From positions 1 to 35,444 of the forward strand of contig JAUVKC010000001.1 in NCBI GenBank assembly GCA_030592165.1: a stretch of 35,444 nucleotides of DNA. Reading direction: 5' to 3'. The translations under genes were made by a program, and so were the position numbers. Positions within the stretch are counted from its first letter, which is position 1, and each line of letters starts with the position of its first letter. This document shows positions 1-6,496 of this stretch, piece by piece. The notes under the pieces are model-generated. The model ran no database searches. It worked only from the letters and a program-made list of their open reading frames with translations, and had not been told where the DNA came from. Origin of the DNA: Candidatus Buchananbacteria bacterium. GTDB taxonomy: Bacteria; Patescibacteriota; Patescibacteriia; CAIXNZ01.

Positions 1-37
1 ACAATATTAAATTTTTTTTAAATATTACTATATAAAT

Positions 38-1603
38 ATGTCAAATGAAAAATTTTACGTAACTACTCCGATTTATTACGCGAATGATGTGCCTCATCTT
101 GGCCATGCTTATACTACAATAGCAGCTGATGTGGTTGCAAGATATCAAAGGATGATGCTTGGAGGTGATAATGTTTATTTTCTTACTGGTACAGATGAAC
201 ATGGTGCAAAGATCGCTCAGGCCGCAGAAGATAATAAATTAAAACCGCAAGAATTTGTGGACAAGATCGCAGCTGATTTTCAGATGATCTGGGATAGGCT
301 TAGTATTTCTAATAATGATTTTATCAGGACAACTGAAGATCGTCATAAAGAAATCGTGGTTGATTTTTTGAATAAACTTAAAGAAGCCAAGACACCTTTG
401 GGTAATCCAGTAATTTACGAAGGTGAATATGAAGGCTTGTATTGTGTTGGTTGTGAAACTTTTAAATCAGAATATGATCTTGTTGATGGTAAATGTCCTG
501 ATCATAATAAAGAACCTGAACCATATAAAGAAAAAAACTGGTTTTTACGACTATCTGATTATGGTGATAAATTAAAAGAATTAATTGAAAGTGGAGAGTT
601 TAAAGTTTTACCAGAGATAAGAGCAAATGAAATTCTTGGGCTTATAAATATTGGTTTAAAAGATGTAGCTATTTCTCGTCAGACTTTGAAATGGGGGATA
701 CCATTACCTTTTGATAAGGATCAGGTTACTTATGTTTGGGTTGATGCTTTAAGTAATTATATTAGTGCATTAGGCGGTCCTGAAAGTGATTTATACAAGA
801 AATTTTGGCCTTGTGATATACATTTAATGGCTAAAGATATTTTGAAATTTCACGCAACTATTTGGCCGGCAATTTTGCTAGCCCTAGACCTGCCATTACC
901 TAAGGAAGTTTTTGCTCATGGTTTTTTTACTGTTGATGGTCAAAAAATGAGTAAAACAATTGGTAATGTGATTGCTCCTGATGAACTAGTTGATCAGTAT
1001 GGAACAGATGCTACTCGATATTTATTATTATCACAATTCGGATTCGGAACTGATGGTGATTTTTCTAAAGAAAGATTAACTAATATTTATAATGCAGCTT
1101 TAGCTAATGAACTGGGTAATTTAGTTTCTCGAGTCTTGGCTATGACTGATAAAAATTTTGCAGGCAGGGTGCCAAAATACAATGTAGGTTATGATAAATT
1201 TTTTGAGTTTGATTTACAGACTGACTGGAATCGTTATGATGTTTATATGAAATCATATCAGTTTGATCAGGCTTTAAATGTTATTTGGGAAAATGTACGA
1301 AGATGTAATGCTTATATTGATAAGGAAAAACCATGGGAATTAGCTAACGGACATAAAGATATTTTGGCTGATGTGTTATATAATTTATTGGAAACTATTA
1401 GGCAAACAGCAATTATGAGCAGACCTTTTATGCCGGAAATAAGTGAAAGAATATTAATGCAATTAGGTTTTGAAGCAGAAAAGGAACTTGCTAAATCAAT
1501 TGAAGATTTACGTAAATGGGCAAGTTTACCACTTGATCAAAAAATAACAAAAGGTGAAGTCTTGTTTCCTCGTTTAGAAAATGAAAATAATAAAGACAAA
1601 TAA
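38..1603 (+). CDS. metG: Methionyl-tRNA synthetase
   Basis: Cytoplasmic class I aminoacyl-tRNA synthetase that charges tRNA-Met with methionine. The 521-residue product has the HIGH-type motif HLGH at residues 20-23 and the KMSKS-type motif KMSKT at 303-307. A single zinc knuckle is visible in the connective peptide, with C136/C139 and C153/H156 as ligands. The length fits the short form without a C-terminal tRNA-binding EMAP-like domain; the tail after the anticodon-binding helices ends in a charged Asn/Lys-rich stretch. The ATG at 38 is chosen because the conserved FYVTTPIYY start of the family follows at once. A TATAAA or TACTAT hexamer lies immediately upstream with no Shine-Dalgarno sequence, so the mRNA may be leaderless. 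Function is secure. Confidence 0.97.
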   Translation: MSNEKFYVTTPIYYANDVPHLGHAYTTIAADVVARYQRMMLGGDNVYFLTGTDEHGAKIAQAAEDNKLKPQEFVDKIAADFQMIWDRLSISNNDFIRTTEDRHKEIVVDFLNKLKEAKTPLGNPVIYEGEYEGLYCVGCETFKSEYDLVDGKCPDHNKEPEPYKEKNWFLRLSDYGDKLKELIESGEFKVLPEIRANEILGLINIGLKDVAISRQTLKWGIPLPFDKDQVTYVWVDALSNYISALGGPESDLYKKFWPCDIHLMAKDILKFHATIWPAILLALDLPLPKEVFAHGFFTVDGQKMSKTIGNVIAPDELVDQYGTDATRYLLLSQFGFGTDGDFSKERLTNIYNAALANELGNLVSRVLAMTDKNFAGRVPKYNVGYDKFFEFDLQTDWNRYDVYMKSYQFDQALNVIWENVRRCNAYIDKEKPWELANGHKDILADVLYNLLETIRQTAIMSRPFMPEISERILMQLGFEAEKELAKSIEDLRKWASLPLDQKITKGEVLFPRLENENNKDK

Positions 1604-1646
1604 GAGGGAGTTAGTAATATTTTACTTTAAAAAAAATGACAAATGT

Positions 1647-1701
1647 AAAATAACTAATGACTAATCAATGTTTGAATTTTAAATTAGTAATTAGTCATTT
1701 T
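1647..1701. repeat. Imperfect inverted repeat downstream of metG
   Basis: Arms at 1647-1665 and 1683-1701 (19 bases each, 17 of 19 complementary) flank a 17-base loop in the 172-base gap between metG and the CvpA-like gene. The right arm is followed by a T-containing stretch (tttctcattt), so it could act as a weak terminator. The arm shares the core ctaattactaat with the tandem repeat at 5561-5587, so it may belong to a dispersed intergenic repeat family. Nothing else is seen in this gap. Confidence 0.5.
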
Positions 1702-1775
1702 CTCATTTATACTCCAGAAGATGAATTAAAGTATGGAGTAATAGCATTTAAACTTAATAAATTAAATCTAAATTT

Positions 1776-2285
1776 ATGACTATTTTTGATGTTATTTTAC
1801 TATTAGTTCTTGGTGGGTTTGTCATGTTTGGACTATGGTTTGGCATTATTCATACGTTAGGTGCAATTGTCGGAACTTTTGCCGGTGCTTTTTTTGCCGG
1901 GCTTTGGTACGAACCTTTGGGAGCTTGGTTTACTAGTATTTTTGGTCATCCAAATTTGATGCGTATTTTTGCTTTTATCTTAATTTTTTTGGTTGTAAAC
2001 CGTTTGATAGGTTTTGGTTTTTATATTTTAGACAAATTTTTTGATTTTTTGAACACTATTCCGTTTTTAAAAACTGTAAATAGTCTAGTTGGTGGTGTTT
2101 TAGGTTTTTTTGAAGGATTGTTGATAATGGGTTTAGCTTTATTTATTATTGTTAGATTTCCAGTTTCTGACTGGTTTATTGGAGTTTTGCAAGCCTCAAC
2201 ATTATCACCATGGTTTATAAAAGTTTCTAATGTATTACAATGGATGTTGCCTGAATTTTTAAAACAAATCCAGGCGGTAATTTAA
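1776..2285 (+). CDS. CvpA-family membrane protein
   Basis: A 169-residue integral membrane protein with about four hydrophobic segments (roughly residues 3-23, 27-45, 60-80 and 100-127). The opening pattern, an acidic residue early in helix 1 then a glycine-rich stretch (FDVILLLVLGGFVMFGLWFG), is that of the CvpA/colicin V production family. Members are linked to envelope maintenance and, in E. coli, to colicin V export, but the molecular activity is unknown. It stands between metG and tatD on the same strand, with a repeat-containing gap before it. No Shine-Dalgarno sequence is evident. Family assignment is fairly good from the topology; function is not assigned. Confidence 0.75.
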   Translation: MTIFDVILLLVLGGFVMFGLWFGIIHTLGAIVGTFAGAFFAGLWYEPLGAWFTSIFGHPNLMRIFAFILIFLVVNRLIGFGFYILDKFFDFLNTIPFLKTVNSLVGGVLGFFEGLLIMGLALFIIVRFPVSDWFIGVLQASTLSPWFIKVSNVLQWMLPEFLKQIQAVI

Positions 2286-2289
2286 TTTT

Positions 2290-2350
2290 ACAGATGTACA
2301 GATAGTTGCGATTTTGAAATCTGTATATTCGTATTGATCTGTAATTCGTA
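2290..2350. repeat. Short direct/inverted repeats before tatD
   Basis: Two copies of acagat (2290-2295, 2298-2303) and two copies of the complement atctgt (2319-2324, 2337-2342), the latter each followed by an attcgta-like segment. They fill the 70-base gap upstream of tatD and could fold into alternative hairpins. They resemble the other short repeats found between genes in this window. No function is assigned. Confidence 0.4.
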
Positions 2351-2355
2351 GTCAT

Positions 2356-3168
2356 ATGTTAATTGATTCACACGCACATCTAACTTTTGCAGAGTATGAG
2401 AGTGATTTAGGGGACGTTATTAAACGTTCTTTTGCTTCTGATACACAAATAATTAATGCCAGTAATAATTTTAAAACCAGTGTAATGGCAGTTGAATTAG
2501 CCAAAAAACATGAAGGTATGTGGGCTTTAGTCGGTTGTCATCCCGATGATATTTATTTGGAAAAAGTTGATATAAATAAATATCGTGATTTAGCAAATTC
2601 AAGTGAAAAAGTTGTTGGGATTGGGGAAGTTGGGTTGGATTTTTTTCGTTTAAAAGATGGTGAAAAATCTATTGAGGCAATAAAAAAAGATCAGGTTAAA
2701 TATTTTAAAGAATTTATTGGTTTATCTAAAGAACTTGATTTACCTTTAGTTTTGCATTGTCGTGGTACAAAAGACGATCCATATAAGGCTTATGATTTAA
2801 TGTTAGAAATTCTAAGCTCTAAGCCCATAGCTCAAAGCCCAAAGCCAAGAGGTGTTATTCATTGTTTTGGCGGTAATTTGGAACAAGCTAAAAAGTTTAT
2901 TGATTTAGGTTTTTATATAGGTTTCACTGGTATTGTTACTTTTAAAAATGCCAAAGAATTGCAGGCGATTGCTAAAGAGATTCCTTTGGATAAAATATTA
3001 ATTGAAACAGATTCTCCGTTTTTAGCACCTGAGCCAAATAGAGGTAAGAAAAACGAGCCAAGTTATGTTAAGTATGTTGCCCAAAAAATCGCTGATTTGA
3101 AAGAGGTAAGAGTTATTGAAGTGGAAAAGGCTACTTATATTAATACGGTTAAATTATTTAATCTATGA
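2356..3168 (+). CDS. tatD: TatD-family metal-dependent DNase
   Basis: TIM-barrel amidohydrolase-like nuclease of 270 residues, the usual length. The metal ligands are visible: H6 and H8 in the SHAH start motif, E91 in GIGEVGLDF, H134 in VLHCRG, H169 in VIHCFGG and D219 in ETDSPFL. The family acts as 3'-5' exonuclease/DNase and may also remove damaged or D-amino-acid ends. The gene overlaps rnhB by four bases (ATGA), which suggests translational coupling. Around residues 153-165 there is a low-complexity insertion (SSKPIAQSPKPRG) encoded by a repetitive stretch at 2813-2847, just before the H169 motif. It is in frame and the active site is intact. Confidence 0.93.
   Translation: MLIDSHAHLTFAEYESDLGDVIKRSFASDTQIINASNNFKTSVMAVELAKKHEGMWALVGCHPDDIYLEKVDINKYRDLANSSEKVVGIGEVGLDFFRLKDGEKSIEAIKKDQVKYFKEFIGLSKELDLPLVLHCRGTKDDPYKAYDLMLEILSSKPIAQSPKPRGVIHCFGGNLEQAKKFIDLGFYIGFTGIVTFKNAKELQAIAKEIPLDKILIETDSPFLAPEPNRGKKNEPSYVKYVAQKIADLKEVRVIEVEKATYINTVKLFNL
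2813..2847. repeat. In-frame low-complexity repeat inside tatD
   Basis: The segment is built from degenerate units of the type aagctctaagccc / agctcaaagccc / aaagcc. It encodes a Pro/Ser/Lys-rich loop before the H169 metal motif. The base pattern, not the protein sequence, looks repetitive, as if a short intergenic-type repeat had entered the gene in frame. Confidence 0.4.
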
Positions 3169-3788
3169 ATTTACCAGATTGGGAAATGGAATCAGGTTTA
3201 TGGCAAAGAGGCTATAAGTACATAGCTGGAATAGACGAAGTTGGCAGGGGAGCTTGGGCAGGGCCGATTGTTGCTGCCGGAGTTATTTTTGCTGAAGAAA
3301 TAGAGATTGAAGGTGTTAAAGATTCAAAAAAACTTAGTGTGAAAAAAAGAACAGAATTAGTTACAATAATTAAGGAAAAAGCATTATCTTGGACTGTTCA
3401 ATCAGTTGAAAATACTAAAATTGATGAAATCGGTGTTGGCAAGGCTAACGCTTTAGTTATTGATAAAGTAATTAATGAATTAAATATTAGACCTGATTAT
3501 GCTTTGATAGACAAAGCTACTGTTATTGAATATAAGATAAAAATACCCTGGGAAACAATAATTAAAGGAGATAATAAGGTTATTTCAATTGCGGCAGCTT
3601 CAATCTTAGCTAAAGATTACCGTGATAATTTGATGATTGAATTGGCTCAAAAATACCCACAATATGGCTTTGATGTACATAAGGGCTATGGTACGAAATT
3701 ACATAAAGAAATGCTTGACGCTCATGATATTTGTGATATTCATCGTAAATCATATAAACCTATCAGCCAAAGACAGTTATTTCAATAA
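3165..3788 (+). CDS. rnhB: Ribonuclease HII
   Basis: Endonuclease that cleaves the RNA strand of RNA-DNA hybrids and starts removal of misincorporated ribonucleotides. The 207-residue product carries the four acidic active-site residues: D24 and E25 in GIDEVGRG, D116 in ALIDK and D136 in KGDNK. The signature SIAAASILAKDYRD and the C-terminal HKGYGTKLH and HRKSY motifs are also present. The usual glycine after D116 is replaced by lysine, a mild departure. The start overlaps the tatD stop (ATGA), so the two are probably co-translated. Both take part in nucleic-acid maintenance. Confidence 0.95.
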   Translation: MNLPDWEMESGLWQRGYKYIAGIDEVGRGAWAGPIVAAGVIFAEEIEIEGVKDSKKLSVKKRTELVTIIKEKALSWTVQSVENTKIDEIGVGKANALVIDKVINELNIRPDYALIDKATVIEYKIKIPWETIIKGDNKVISIAAASILAKDYRDNLMIELAQKYPQYGFDVHKGYGTKLHKEMLDAHDICDIHRKSYKPISQRQLFQ

Positions 3789-3830
3789 GTTTGAATTTTG
3801 CTTTATATACATTACAAATTTAAAATATAA

Positions 3831-3859
3831 TTGACGAAATATATAATTTAGTGTAAGCT
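3831..3859 (+). promoter_or_regulatory. Candidate promoter of the ATP synthase operon
   Basis: TTGACG at 3831-3836 is a near-consensus -35. The matching -10 is less clear: TAAGCT at 3854-3859 gives 17-base spacing. An alternative TATAAT at 3842-3847 lacks a good -35. The position, before the first gene of the operon, supports a promoter here, but the exact elements are uncertain. Confidence 0.4.
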
Positions 3860-3880
3860 ATAGTTGATTTTTATTAAGTT

Positions 3881-3906
3881 AAAAAATCTCTTTAAAGAGC
3901 TTTTTT
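3881..3906 (+). terminator. Terminator-like A/T hairpin in the operon leader
   Basis: Six A (3881-3886), t, ctc, a tttaaa loop, gag, c and six T (3901-3906) can pair into a stem with one internal mismatch, followed by more T. It lies between the candidate promoter and the first ATG (3924) and so could act as a leader attenuator. The stem has only three G-C pairs, so the call is weak. Confidence 0.3.
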
Positions 3907-3923
3907 ATTTTTTTATCAAAATT

Positions 3924-4193
3924 ATGGAAGAAACTGATTCAAAAAATTGGTGGAGAGACCCTGTTATCAAATTTACTGAACTTGGGAGTTGGATTGCCGG
4001 ACCTATTGTTCTGGGTATTTTTTTAGGAAAATGGCTTGATAATAGATATGATACAGAGCCATGGTTATTTTTACTAACAATTGGTCTAGCTTTTGTGATT
4101 TCAATCACAGGATTAGTGAAAAACACAATTGCCTATATGAACCAAATCGATAAATCAAATAATATAAAAAATAATAAAGATGGAAGACAGTAG
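3924..4193 (+). CDS. AtpZ/AtpI-like ATP synthase accessory subunit
   Basis: Small membrane protein (89 residues from the chosen start) at the head of the ATP synthase operon, where AtpI or AtpZ normally lies. It has two hydrophobic helices (about residues 18-35 and 45-65) joined by a short polar loop with WLDNRYDTEPW, the pattern of the F0F1-ATPase AtpZ/AtpI family. These help c-ring assembly or cation supply to the rotor. An in-frame ATG at 3864 would add 20 residues but lies inside the probable promoter and would read through the A/T hairpin, so 3924 is preferred. The end overlaps the atpB start by 14 bases. Confidence 0.75.
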   Translation: MEETDSKNWWRDPVIKFTELGSWIAGPIVLGIFLGKWLDNRYDTEPWLFLLTIGLAFVISITGLVKNTIAYMNQIDKSNNIKNNKDGRQ

Positions 4194-5112
4194 TATAGTA
4201 AATCACAATTTAATAGATAATGAAAATCACGCAGATTCAAATAGTGAACATGCGGAAATTAATCATGAAAATAATACTGGCGCAACACATGAGCAAACAA
4301 ACAGTCACGAAAGTGCTGAACATGCTCATACCTTGTTTGCAGAGCCGGTTTTTAATTTGGGAAATTTTACTGTTACAAATTCACTTATTAATAGCTGGTT
4401 GGTTGTTTTTATTATTATTGTTTTTTCTTTAGTATTAAGAACTAAAATAAAACAAATTCCTAAAGGTCTTCAAAATGTGTTTGAAATAGTTGTGGAAAGT
4501 GCTTTAAACCTTTGTGACTCAGTTACTAATGATCGTAAGAAAACATTGAAATTTTTCCCAATTGTTTTTGGTTTGTTTGCTTTTATTTTATTGAATAATT
4601 GGCTTGGTTTGTTGCCAGGTATTGGTTCTGTCGGTTATTATGCTGTTCAGGAAGGTCATAATGTGTTTATTCCATTTTTTCGTGGTGGTACTGCTGATTT
4701 AAATACAACAGTAGCTTTAGCCTTGTTTTCAGTTATTGCTGCTAATATAGCTGGTGTTATTATTATTGGTTTTTGGAGTCATTTTAATAAATTTATCAAT
4801 ATAAACGCATTTATAGAAATTCCTAAGAAAATTGTCAAAGAACCTGCTATTGTTTTAGTTAATCCAATAAAAGCCTTTGTTGGAATAGTTGAAATCGTGG
4901 GTGAGATGGCTAAAGTAGCCTCGCTTTCTTTTCGTTTATTTGGTAATGTATTTGCCGGGGAAGTACTTTTAGCATCAATGGCAGCTATTTTTGCTTTTTT
5001 TATACCTATTCCGTTTATGTTTTTAGAATTAATTGTCGGAATTATTCAAGCTTTAATTTTTGCAGTTTTAACTTTGGTGTATATGACAATTGCCTCAGAA
5101 CATGCACATTAG
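4180..5112 (+). CDS. atpB: F-type ATP synthase subunit a
   Basis: Membrane stator subunit a (310 residues) that forms the proton half-channels against the c-ring. The essential arginine is R252 in SLSFRLFGNVFAGE and the partner glutamine is Q290 in the last helix (GIIQALIF). Five or six transmembrane segments follow residue 70. The first 50 residues are unusual: hydrophilic, rich in His, Asn and Glu, with eight histidines, before the conserved LFAEPVFNLG segment. Such an extension is not part of the usual family and could bind metal or be disordered; the protein also ends in EHAH. The start at 4180 overlaps the upstream gene by 14 bases. Without this start there is no other ATG before the conserved region. 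Confidence 0.95.
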   Translation: MEDSSIVNHNLIDNENHADSNSEHAEINHENNTGATHEQTNSHESAEHAHTLFAEPVFNLGNFTVTNSLINSWLVVFIIIVFSLVLRTKIKQIPKGLQNVFEIVVESALNLCDSVTNDRKKTLKFFPIVFGLFAFILLNNWLGLLPGIGSVGYYAVQEGHNVFIPFFRGGTADLNTTVALALFSVIAANIAGVIIIGFWSHFNKFININAFIEIPKKIVKEPAIVLVNPIKAFVGIVEIVGEMAKVASLSFRLFGNVFAGEVLLASMAAIFAFFIPIPFMFLELIVGIIQALIFAVLTLVYMTIASEHAH

Positions 5113-5113
5113 G

Positions 5114-5142
5114 TTGACGGTAAGAAGTGGGAAGTATTAAAT
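5114..5142 (+). promoter_or_regulatory. Candidate internal promoter before atpE
   Basis: TTGACG at 5114-5119 starts one base after the atpB stop. TATTAA at 5135-5140 (15-base spacing) or TTAAAT at 5137-5142 (17-base spacing) could serve as -10. The rest of the 172-base gap (5113-5284) is AT-rich, includes the 13-mer agatttaagtgtt (5148-5160) that recurs near 28950 and 28990, and ends with an aaaagga Shine-Dalgarno before atpE. A promoter here would help make extra subunit c. Evidence is sequence similarity only. Confidence 0.3.
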
Positions 5143-5284
5143 ATTTAAGATTTAAGTGTTGAGATTTGGGATTTATCAAAATAAATTTTAGTTCTTAATT
5201 CTTAATCAAACTGTTCAAGACGACGTTAAACAAAAAAAATAAAAAACAAGTCGATCAAAAACAGTTATAAAAGGAAATTTTTTT

Positions 5285-5494
5285 ATGGATTTATCAGTAA
5301 TCGCGAAAGCTTTAGCTATTGCTATAGGATCTATTGCTCCAGCTATTTCAATTGGAAAAATTGGAGCTAAGGCAATGGAATCAATTGGTAGAAACCCGGA
5401 ATCAGCAGGTAAGATTTTAGTACCTATGCTTTTATCTGCAGCGTTTGCAGAAGCTATTGCTATTTATGCATTAGTAATTGCATTTTCTATATAA
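5285..5494 (+). CDS. atpE: F-type ATP synthase subunit c
   Basis: A 69-residue two-helix proteolipid that forms the rotor ring. The ion-carrying carboxylate is E56 in the second helix (FAEAIAIYALV) and the polar loop is GRNPES (35-40). The residues that mark sodium-binding rings are missing: the position matching the helix-1 glutamine is I24 or I23, and E56 is followed by Ala-Ile instead of Ser-Thr. This points to proton coupling. A good Shine-Dalgarno (aaaagga) lies eight to ten bases upstream. It is the only gene of the operon with long gaps on both sides (172 and 101 bases), in line with the need for about ten copies per complex. Confidence 0.95.
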   Translation: MDLSVIAKALAIAIGSIAPAISIGKIGAKAMESIGRNPESAGKILVPMLLSAAFAEAIAIYALVIAFSI

Positions 5495-5509
5495 TGATTT
5501 TTTACGTAA

Positions 5510-5530
5510 AGAGGAGAAATTTTCTCCTCT
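5510..5530 (+). promoter_or_regulatory. Perfect hairpin after atpE
   Basis: agaggagaaa (5510-5519) and tttctcctct (5521-5530) are exact complements around one central base, in practice an eight-base stem with a five-base loop. No T-run follows, so it is more likely an mRNA-stabilising or processing structure, or a partial terminator, than a full intrinsic terminator. It lies 16 bases past the atpE stop and may set the ratio of atpE to downstream transcripts. Confidence 0.5.
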
Positions 5531-5560
5531 TAGGTAAGTAATTATTAAATTTCCAATCCC

Positions 5561-5587
5561 TAATTACTAATTTCTAATTACTAATTT
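5561..5587. repeat. Tandem 14-base AT-rich repeat before atpF
   Basis: taattactaattt occurs at 5561-5573 and again at 5575-5587, a tandem 14-base period. Its core is found as the reverse complement in the right arm of the inverted repeat at 1683-1701. It fills the gap just before atpF, for which no Shine-Dalgarno sequence is seen. Confidence 0.45.
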
Positions 5588-5595
5588 TAAATTCT

Positions 5596-6108
5596 ATGGG
5601 ATCATTAATTGAAACATTTCATTTAGACGTAAAATTAATTATTGCACAATTAGTTAATTTTTTTATTGTAGCTGGTGTTTTGTATTTTTTTGCGCTTAAA
5701 CCAATAATGAAAATAATGAATGAAAGAACAGCTAAAATAGAAAAAGGTTTGACTGATGCCCAAGAAATAGAAGAAAGATTAAATAAAACTCAAGAAGAAA
5801 GCAAAGAACTAATTAGTCAGGCTAAAAAAGAATCAATGGAAATTATTGATAATGCTAATACAAAATCAGAAGAAAAGAAAAAAGAAATTGTTACTAACGC
5901 AAAAAAAGAAATTGAGTCATTGATTAATCAGTCAAAAAAACAAATTGCCGATGAAAAAGAACAAATGATAAAAGAGGTAAAGGCTGATGTTGTTGACCTG
6001 GTTACTCAGGTTAGTACAAAGGTTTTAGCAGGAAAAATTGATGCTGATATTAATCAAAAATTAATTGAACAAGCAATTAAAGAAACCAACAAAAATGAAA
6101 AAAATTAA
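5596..6108 (+). CDS. atpF: F-type ATP synthase subunit b
   Basis: Peripheral-stalk subunit b, 170 residues. One N-terminal transmembrane helix (about residues 14-32, ending in ALKPIM) is followed by a long charged coiled coil (about 40-150) rich in Lys and Glu, as is usual for b. It connects the membrane a subunit to the alpha/delta head. The C-terminal part DLVTQVSTKVLAGKI is the conserved delta-binding end. The stop overlaps the chosen atpH start by 14 bases, so the two stator genes are probably translated together. Length and topology are normal. Confidence 0.95.
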   Translation: MGSLIETFHLDVKLIIAQLVNFFIVAGVLYFFALKPIMKIMNERTAKIEKGLTDAQEIEERLNKTQEESKELISQAKKESMEIIDNANTKSEEKKKEIVTNAKKEIESLINQSKKQIADEKEQMIKEVKADVVDLVTQVSTKVLAGKIDADINQKLIEQAIKETNKNEKN

Positions 6109-6490
6109 AGCAAAAATTTATGCTCAAGTTTTATATCAGTTATCTTGCGAGACTGATGATCTTGATAGTGTTTTAGCTAATTTTGTGAAGTTGTTAGTTT
6201 CCAGAAATCAATTAAGTTTGATTAATGAAATAATTAATGATTTCAAGCAAATTTATAATAAGAATGAAAATCAGGTTGATGCACAAGTAGTGACTCCTTT
6301 TGCTTTAGATAAAAACACAAAACACTTGATAGAAGATTTGATTAGGCAAATGAATACTGTGAAAAAAGTTGAATTAACAGAAATAATAGATAAAGAGTTG
6401 ATCGGTGGTTTGGTTGTTAATTTTGATGATACGCGAATTGATACTAGTATAAAAAAACAATTAAGTTTATTAAAAAATAATATTAAATAA
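6095..6490 (+). CDS. atpH: F-type ATP synthase subunit delta (short)
   Basis: Stator subunit that links the b dimer to the top of the alpha3beta3 head. The chosen ATG (MKKIKAKIYAQVLY) gives 131 residues, while the family is usually about 175-180. The conserved C-terminal strand-helix region is intact (IGGLVVNFDDTRIDTSIKKQLS), as is the start of helix 1 (KIYAQVLYQL). The loss is therefore within the N-terminal helical bundle that contacts alpha, which is cut to about 75 residues. An in-frame upstream ATG at 6065 would add ten residues that only overlap atpF. Shortened delta subunits appear characteristic of reduced genomes (inference). Identity is supported by position between atpF and atpA. 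Confidence 0.88.
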   Translation: MKKIKAKIYAQVLYQLSCETDDLDSVLANFVKLLVSRNQLSLINEIINDFKQIYNKNENQVDAQVVTPFALDKNTKHLIEDLIRQMNTVKKVELTEIIDKELIGGLVVNFDDTRIDTSIKKQLSLLKNNIK

Positions 6491-6496
6491 AAAAAT

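Noticed and set aside
3864..3923. Upstream ATG for the AtpZ/I-like gene
   Set aside because: It lies within the probable promoter, and the extra residues match no family feature. The ATG at 3924 is closer to the family start.
6065..6094. Upstream ATG for atpH
   Set aside because: It only adds ten residues overlapping the coding end of atpF. The ATG at 6095 begins the conserved helix.
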